Assembly: GCA_024639485.1 (NCBI GenBank)
Contig: JAHEII010000003.1
Span: 1 to 38,023, forward strand
Origin: Alphaproteobacteria bacterium
GTDB lineage: Bacteria > Pseudomonadota > Alphaproteobacteria > Puniceispirillales > UBA1172
Length of the DNA: 38,023 nucleotides
Direction of reading: 5' to 3'
A program made the translations under genes and the position numbers. Below, piece by piece: positions 33,694 through 38,023 of the stretch. Under the pieces are notes generated by a model. That model had not been told where the DNA came from. It made no database searches and saw only the letters and a list, made by a program, of their open reading frames with translations. Every line of letters starts with the position of its first letter. Position 1 is the first letter of the stretch.

Positions 33694-34545
33694 CTATTCA
33701 ACAGATGCCAGTTCGACTGCAGATGGTGCAATCGGGCCTGTTGCAAATTCTTCTTTAGCACCTTCCAGCCAGATTTTATAATCTTCTGCTGAAACCGCCT
33801 TGATAACGATTGGCATGTAGGAATGGTTCGTGCCACAAATCTGATTGCACTGGCCATAATATGTTGTCACGCCCATCGGGACATCAATCCATGTTTCGTT
33901 TGTGCGTCCAACCACCGTATATTTTTGAACGGCAAGTGACGGCACAAAGAAAGAATGCATCACATCCACACCCTCAATCAGTAATTTGACACGGGTGCCT
34001 TCGGGAACGACCATGGGATAATCCACCTCAAGCAGACGTTGCTGGCCTTCTGTCAGGTCCTCTTCTTCGATCATGTAACTATCAAAGGCAAGTTGCTCAT
34101 CAGGGTATTCATAACTCCAATACCATTGGGCGCCTGTCACCTTAACAACCATATCAGCCAAATCTGTGCGGTCTTGATAATAAAGCAAACGGAAAGACGG
34201 CACCGCAATCACCACCAGAATGATCACTGGCACGACCGTCCAGATCACTTCGATCAGTGGATTATGCGTTGTTTTGGTGGCAACCTTGTTTTTGGATTCG
34301 CGAAACCGGAAACAGACATAAATCAGTAAAGCCAGCACAAAAACGGATATTGCCGTGATAATGATTAACAACAGATTATGAAGATCAGTTGCTTTTTCGG
34401 CAATGGAACCGGCAGGTTCCTGTAATCCCATTTGCCAAGGCTCAGGCGTTGCTGCCATCGCTGATACAGATGCTGTTATCATGGCAATAAAACCAGAAAG
34501 ACCTGCAATTAGGCCAAAAGGTTTCAACAAATTGCTATACCGCAT
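33694..34545 (-). CDS. ctaC: Cytochrome c oxidase subunit II
   Basis: Carries the CuA centre that accepts electrons from cytochrome c. The 283-residue precursor has a signal peptide (cut near SAMA-AT, about 31), two membrane helices (58-78 and 98-115) and a periplasmic cupredoxin domain. CuA ligands are His197, Cys233, Cys237, His241 and Met244 in YGQCNQICGTNHSYMP. The residue between the cysteines that is usually Glu is Gln235; it binds through its backbone, so function should be kept. No cytochrome c domain is fused, so this is caa3-negative. AGGGGG is a strong ribosome site. First gene of the ten-gene oxidase operon. Confidence 0.97.
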   Translation of the reverse strand: MRYSNLLKPFGLIAGLSGFIAMITASVSAMAATPEPWQMGLQEPAGSIAEKATDLHNLLLIIITAISVFVLALLIYVCFRFRESKNKVATKTTHNPLIEVIWTVVPVIILVVIAVPSFRLLYYQDRTDLADMVVKVTGAQWYWSYEYPDEQLAFDSYMIEEEDLTEGQQRLLEVDYPMVVPEGTRVKLLIEGVDVMHSFFVPSLAVQKYTVVGRTNETWIDVPMGVTTYYGQCNQICGTNHSYMPIVIKAVSAEDYKIWLEGAKEEFATGPIAPSAVELASVE

Positions 34546-34571
34546 GGATATTCCCCCTAGATTCTCACATT

Positions 34572-34589
34572 CGGAAACCGTGATTTCCG
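34572..34589 (-). promoter_or_regulatory. Hairpin in the ctaC 5' leader
   Basis: CGGAAA (34572-34577) and TTTCCG (34584-34589) form a perfect 6-bp stem with a 6-nt loop, 27 bases upstream of the ctaC ATG and close to the AGGGGG site. An alternative pairing uses TTCGG (34570) with CCGAA (34593). Confidence 0.35.
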
Positions 34590-34654
34590 TAACCGAACAT
34601 AACGGATATTAATAGAAATGCCACGTTCTAAACAAGTTCATCTTGCCAATTTCT

Positions 34655-34671
34655 TGCGACAGGTAGTCGCA
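34655..34671. promoter_or_regulatory. TGCGAC-N5-GTCGCA inverted repeat, RegA/PrrA-like site
   Basis: A perfect 6-base inverted repeat with a 5-base spacer, inside the 252-base divergent region between ctaC and tldD, about 118 bases from the ctaC start. It fits the GCGNC-Nx-GNCGC consensus described for the redox response regulators RegA/PrrA/ActR. It is the only clear operator-like element in this control region. Confidence 0.45.
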
Positions 34672-34797
34672 TGAGCCAGATCAGACGCTTAATTTACACC
34701 AAATCTTCCTTTTATTTCTTCAATATCGGTGCATATGATCATATAACAGTATGATATTATCACAAATCACCACGGAAAAAATCCGGAGAGTATATTT

Positions 34798-36237
34798 ATG
34801 GATGCCATCAGCAAGACCAATGAGCTGTTTTTTAACAAAACGGAACTGGATGAAGCGCAAATCATGCCCATAATCAGCAATGCGCTGAGTTCTAGCGACG
34901 ATGGCGAGCTTTTCCTTGAGGAAAGCCACTCAGAATCGTTGGTATTTGACGATGGTCGGATGAAAGCCAGCAATTATGACCGTTCCATCGGATTCGGTTT
35001 GCGCGGCATCTCTGGCGAATCCCACGGATATGCGCATTCTGATGAAATGACACTGGATTCGTTGAAACGCGCCGCCGGAACCATACGCACCGTTAGCGAT
35101 GGCTATGATGGGCATTTTGCCATACCACCTAAAGGCGGCCATAACACCCCACTTTACACCGATGAAAACCCGCTTGAAGCAACAGATTTCAATACCAAAG
35201 TCAAATTATTGCAAGATATTGACGCTTATGCCCGTAGCATTGATCCGTTCGTCAAACAGGTTAGCGTATCGGTAGCTACTACATGGCGTGCTGTTCGGAT
35301 TATTCGCCCTGATGGGTTTCAAGCGGCCGATATCCGGCCACTTGTCCGGCTTAATGTTTCGGTCGTTCTGGAAAAAAACGGCCGGATGGAAAGCGGGGGC
35401 AGCGGTGCCGGCGGCCGCGTCATGCTGGATCAATGGCTTGATCCGGCGGCATGGCAAGGGCAGGTGAATGAAGCCATTCGCATTGCGCATGTTAATCTGG
35501 AATCCATAGCCGCCCCGGCGGGTGAGCTCGAAGTCGTGCTTGGCCCCGGCTGGCCGGGGGTGATGCTACATGAAGCCGTAGGTCACGGACTAGAAGGCGA
35601 TTTCAACCGCAAAGGCACATCCCTGTTTAGTGGTAAAATCGGTCAGCAAGTGGCCGCTAAAGGCGTGACTGTTATTGATGACGGCACGATGATGGATCGG
35701 CGCGGATCAATCACTATTGATGATGAAGGCACGGCATCACGCCGCAACACGCTGATTGAAGATGGTATTCTTGTTGGATATATGCAGGATCGCCAAAATG
35801 CCCGATTAATGGGCGTTGAGCCAACCGGCAATGGCCGAAGACAGTCTTTTGCCCATTCCCCCATGCCGCGCATGACCAATACCTTTATGACCAATGGCGA
35901 ACACACCAATGCCGAGATTCTGGCATCGGTTAAAAATGGCCTTTATGCGGTTAATTTTGGCGGTGGTCAGGTGGATATCACCAGCGGCAAGTTTGTTTTT
36001 GCCGCATCCGAAGCCTATCTGATCGAAAATGGCCAGATCACGGCACCGGTAAAAGGCGCCACGCTAATCGGCAATGGCCCTGATGCCATGGGAAAAATTA
36101 CCATGATCGGCAATGATCTGGAACTGGATCACGGGGTTGGAACTTGTGGGAAAGCCGGCCAAGGGGTTCCGGTCGGGGTGGGTCAGCCAACATTGAAAAT
36201 GGGCGGCATTACCATTGGCGGCACCAATATCGGCTAA
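34798..36237 (+). CDS. tldD: Metalloprotease TldD
   Basis: Subunit of the TldD/TldE (PmbA) protease, which cleaves unfolded peptides and takes part in processing of some modified peptides. Of 479 residues, the N-terminal half binds substrate and the C-terminal half has MLHEAVGHGLEGDFN with zinc ligands His258 and His263 and catalytic Glu259. GVGTCGKAGQGVPVGVGQP near the end contains the third-ligand Cys region. TldE is not in the window. A GGAGAG ribosome site precedes the ATG. It is divergent from the oxidase operon, a common alphaproteobacterial arrangement. Confidence 0.96.
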   Translation: MDAISKTNELFFNKTELDEAQIMPIISNALSSSDDGELFLEESHSESLVFDDGRMKASNYDRSIGFGLRGISGESHGYAHSDEMTLDSLKRAAGTIRTVSDGYDGHFAIPPKGGHNTPLYTDENPLEATDFNTKVKLLQDIDAYARSIDPFVKQVSVSVATTWRAVRIIRPDGFQAADIRPLVRLNVSVVLEKNGRMESGGSGAGGRVMLDQWLDPAAWQGQVNEAIRIAHVNLESIAAPAGELEVVLGPGWPGVMLHEAVGHGLEGDFNRKGTSLFSGKIGQQVAAKGVTVIDDGTMMDRRGSITIDDEGTASRRNTLIEDGILVGYMQDRQNARLMGVEPTGNGRRQSFAHSPMPRMTNTFMTNGEHTNAEILASVKNGLYAVNFGGGQVDITSGKFVFAASEAYLIENGQITAPVKGATLIGNGPDAMGKITMIGNDLELDHGVGTCGKAGQGVPVGVGQPTLKMGGITIGGTNIG

Positions 36238-36256
36238 TCTTGCGCCGGGTCTGAAC

Positions 36257-36278
36257 AAGCCGCGTGACACCGCGTCTT
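36257..36278. terminator. Hairpin at the tldD/nuclease convergent junction
   Basis: AAGCCGCG (36257-36264) and CGCGTCTT (36271-36278) pair at 7 of 8 positions around a 6-nt loop. The nuclease stop codon overlaps one end. There is no strong U-tract. The tldD stop itself lies in the loop of a smaller CGGC/GCCG stem (36231-36247). Confidence 0.35.
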
Positions 36279-36819
36279 AGTTATTTGTCTGCTGATTACG
36301 CTGATATTTGCGCCAGTCTTTTGGCCGCATAAAATCACCTGCCCACATGCCGCGTTTTTCCATGCTGGCCGCACGCTCATCCTGTTTATACTGAACACCG
36401 TATTCGGATACAGCCAATCCAGCACGGATAAGCGCTTTCTGGACATCTATACCTGTCTGGATCGAACCGATATAACAGCTCCCCAGATCACGTTTATATC
36501 TGTCTTTGCCATCTAAACGGCACACCAGTATTTGATTTTGGCTTTCCAGCATAGCTCTCAGCACGTCTCTGGCCATGACACCGCAAGCCCAGTCATGCCC
36601 GTCTGCTGTCTGGCAAAGCTGTTTGATTTCTGGTGCATCAATACCCAGTAACCTGATCTTATAATCATCCATGTGAATCGTATCACCATCAACCACACGC
36701 CATGACTGGCCTGTTGCGATCCGGCTTTCTGGCCAAGCTGGTGAGGATGATAGAACGAAAATAAATACGGCTGAACCGATAAAAACCCGCCTGATAGCGG
36801 CAAAACATAAACACAACAT
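36277..36819 (-). CDS. Secreted staphylococcal nuclease-like (SNase) protein
   Basis: A 180-residue thermonuclease-family protein with an N-terminal signal peptide (FIGSAVFIFVLSSSPAWPES). The OB-fold active site is intact: WRVVDGDTIHM with Asp46, IRLLGIDAPE with Arg56, Asp61 and Glu64, and DRYKRDLG with Arg110, equivalent to the Ca2+ and catalytic residues of micrococcal nuclease. Four extra cysteines (69, 79, 100, 115) could form two disulfides in the periplasm. A short Asn/Gln-rich tail ends it. It may degrade extracellular or periplasmic DNA/RNA; the true substrate is unknown. The ribosome site is weak. Confidence 0.88.
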   Translation of the reverse strand: MLCLCFAAIRRVFIGSAVFIFVLSSSPAWPESRIATGQSWRVVDGDTIHMDDYKIRLLGIDAPEIKQLCQTADGHDWACGVMARDVLRAMLESQNQILVCRLDGKDRYKRDLGSCYIGSIQTGIDVQKALIRAGLAVSEYGVQYKQDERAASMEKRGMWAGDFMRPKDWRKYQRNQQTNN

Positions 36820-36916
36820 AACAACTACTAAAAGATAAAACTAAAAAACTGATATTATCCTTAATAGGGAGTCTGGCAAGGATTATGGATCATATCCTAT
36901 ACAAAAGGATTGATTG

Positions 36917-38005
36917 CTATGCACTGCGGACTGACCGTCGCCGCCGTGGTCTTAATATCATCATGGCAATAACAACAAACAGCATAAGGCTGATCAATGC
37001 GCCAAAACCGAATGTCAGCACGCCGCCGCCAAGTTCATAAAAGGGCCCGGACAGAACCAGCCCCAGCACCTGCCCAAGTGAGCCAAGCCCCTGAATCACG
37101 CCCATAATGCCGCCAACCTCATTCTTGCGAATAACCTGACTGGCGGCGGCGGTGATGGTCGGGTTGGCCAACGCAAATCCGGTACATACCAGCGTTGTGC
37201 ATATGATCATCGGCCAGAATGATGGCTGAAAGACATCCAGATAATATCCCACCATCAGCACCGTTAGCACCTGTCCGAAAACAAGCAGAAAGGCACCCAT
37301 GGCGGACGCGCCCATAGTTGTCAAAAACCGCGTGATAGGGCCAATAAAGATGCCCTGCACCAGAATGATAATAACCCCGACCCATGTGAAAACATATCCG
37401 GTCTGGCGGCTGGAATATTCCATCACATCTTTCAGCACCAGCGTAAATGACGCCTCAATCTGGGCAAATGCCAGATTAAGCAGGAATACGGCAAGCCCAA
37501 ACATGGCCAGCCCGCTCATCCGGATCAGAACAATACGGCGGATCAGCGATAATTGTCTTGGTCTGGTATCGCCTTTGCTTTCGGGGACAAAGAAAATGGC
37601 AATAATGAAACCCAGCAAGGCCAGTCCGGATGCAAACATAAACGGCGCCGTATGCACTGCACCGCCATATCCGGATAACAAACCGCCAATAGCCGGCCCC
37701 GACACAAATCCGAAACCAACAAACGCCCCTAGCAATCCCATGGCTTTTGCTCTGTCTTCGGCTTCGGTTGTATCGGTAATAATCGCCTGAATAACGCCAA
37801 TACTGCCTGATGCAAAACCGGCTAGTATCCGTGCCACAAACATCATGCTGATATCGGTTGTCATGGCGAACCAGAAATGCCCGACAACGCTGAAAAAAAT
37901 TGACCAGATCAATACACGTCTGCGGCCAAAATGATCCGATAACCGCCCCAGTATCGGCGAGCCAATCATCATGGCCAGCGCAAATGATGCCAGCAATAAT
38001 GTCAT
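36917..38005 (-). CDS. MFS transporter, N-terminally truncated by an apparent frameshift
   Basis: A major facilitator of 362 residues from the first Met, about 40 short of the usual 400. It begins at what should be the second helix: LLLASFALAMMIGSPILGRL, then the loop-2 motif GRLSDHFGRRR (19-29), so helix 1 is missing. FVGFGFVSGPAIGGLL is the helix-5 motif. The arrangement resembles drug/tetracycline-type exporters (DHA1). Five codons upstream of the Met is an in-frame TGA (38018-38020); adding one base near 38011 would read PDAETV straight into the Met, the expected sequence. It may be a pseudogene, a sequencing error, or a start using the short form. Substrate unknown. Confidence 0.82.
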   Translation of the reverse strand: MTLLLASFALAMMIGSPILGRLSDHFGRRRVLIWSIFFSVVGHFWFAMTTDISMMFVARILAGFASGSIGVIQAIITDTTEAEDRAKAMGLLGAFVGFGFVSGPAIGGLLSGYGGAVHTAPFMFASGLALLGFIIAIFFVPESKGDTRPRQLSLIRRIVLIRMSGLAMFGLAVFLLNLAFAQIEASFTLVLKDVMEYSSRQTGYVFTWVGVIIILVQGIFIGPITRFLTTMGASAMGAFLLVFGQVLTVLMVGYYLDVFQPSFWPMIICTTLVCTGFALANPTITAAASQVIRKNEVGGIMGVIQGLGSLGQVLGLVLSGPFYELGGGVLTFGFGALISLMLFVVIAMMILRPRRRRSVRSA

Positions 38006-38023
38006 GACGGTTTCGCATCAGGA

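Noticed and set aside
33694-34545. Loss of CuA function because Gln replaces Glu between the cysteines of subunit II
   Set aside because: That residue binds copper through its backbone carbonyl and all side-chain ligands are present, so the centre should form.
34546-34797. A tRNA or small RNA gene in the largest intergenic gap
   Set aside because: No cloverleaf, anticodon arm or CCA end could be built. The hairpins found fit promoter or leader elements better.

Overview
This is a gene-dense chromosomal core segment of a marine-type alphaproteobacterium. Several neighbourhoods carry alphaproteobacterial gene order: mutY-dciA-dsbA-smc; a stand-alone F0 operon atpI-B-E-F'-F with no F1 genes attached; ispH-thrB-rnhA-peroxiredoxin; and tldD divergent from ctaC-ctaD-ctaB-coxF-ctaG-ctaE-DUF983-surf1-thrC-M16. 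Moderate GC, many AT-rich codons and many weak Shine-Dalgarno sites would fit a SAR116/Puniceispirillales-like organism, but that placement is inference. I see no rRNA, tRNA, CRISPR array, insertion sequence, phage gene or attachment site, and no gene-free stretch over 300 bases. The longest gap, 34546-34797, holds the divergent ctaC/tldD control region.

Layout. 1-3100 (minus): a one-carbon operon of a corrinoid protein, a small PF13769-type protein, a divergent methylenetetrahydrofolate reductase and a folate-binding methyltransferase. It looks like part of a split, cobalamin-dependent methionine synthase or related methyl-transfer system. 3184-5573 (minus): yciB, dusA, a DUF1491 gene and a DUF1674 succinate dehydrogenase assembly factor. 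5650-10560 (plus): rsmB, a heparinase II/III-family gene and purH. 10567-13126: mutY (minus), then dciA and a Tat-exported DsbA-like protein (plus). 13175-19498 (plus): smc and the F0 ATP synthase operon. 19607-25694: a lipoprotein (minus), ispH-thrB-rnhA (plus), a Prx5 peroxiredoxin and a DsbD/ScsB-like electron transporter (minus), and yqgE (plus). 25728-34545 (minus): M16 peptidase, thrC and the full aa3 cytochrome oxidase structural and assembly operon, including a 54-residue CoxF-like protein. 34798-38023: tldD (plus), then a secreted nuclease and an MFS transporter (minus); the transporter seems broken by a frameshift at the window edge.

How the genes work together. The window combines respiration (oxidase, its heme A and copper assembly factors, the ATP synthase membrane sector, an SDH assembly factor), redox protein folding in the envelope, purine and threonine synthesis, folate/B12 one-carbon flow, and DNA or RNA maintenance.

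Most unusual signals: (1) inverted repeats centred on stop codons of several genes (very strong at atpE and ctaD, clear at mutY and the lipoprotein), without U-tracts; (2) many short tandem duplications of 12-16 bp, in frame inside coding linkers and out of frame in leaders; (3) a GCGAC-N5-GTCGC inverted repeat like a RegA/PrrA site in the ctaC/tldD control region; (4) an expanded iron-sulfur loop in MutY; (5) opposite charge extensions on the corrinoid protein and its methyltransferase; (6) the frameshift in the MFS gene.
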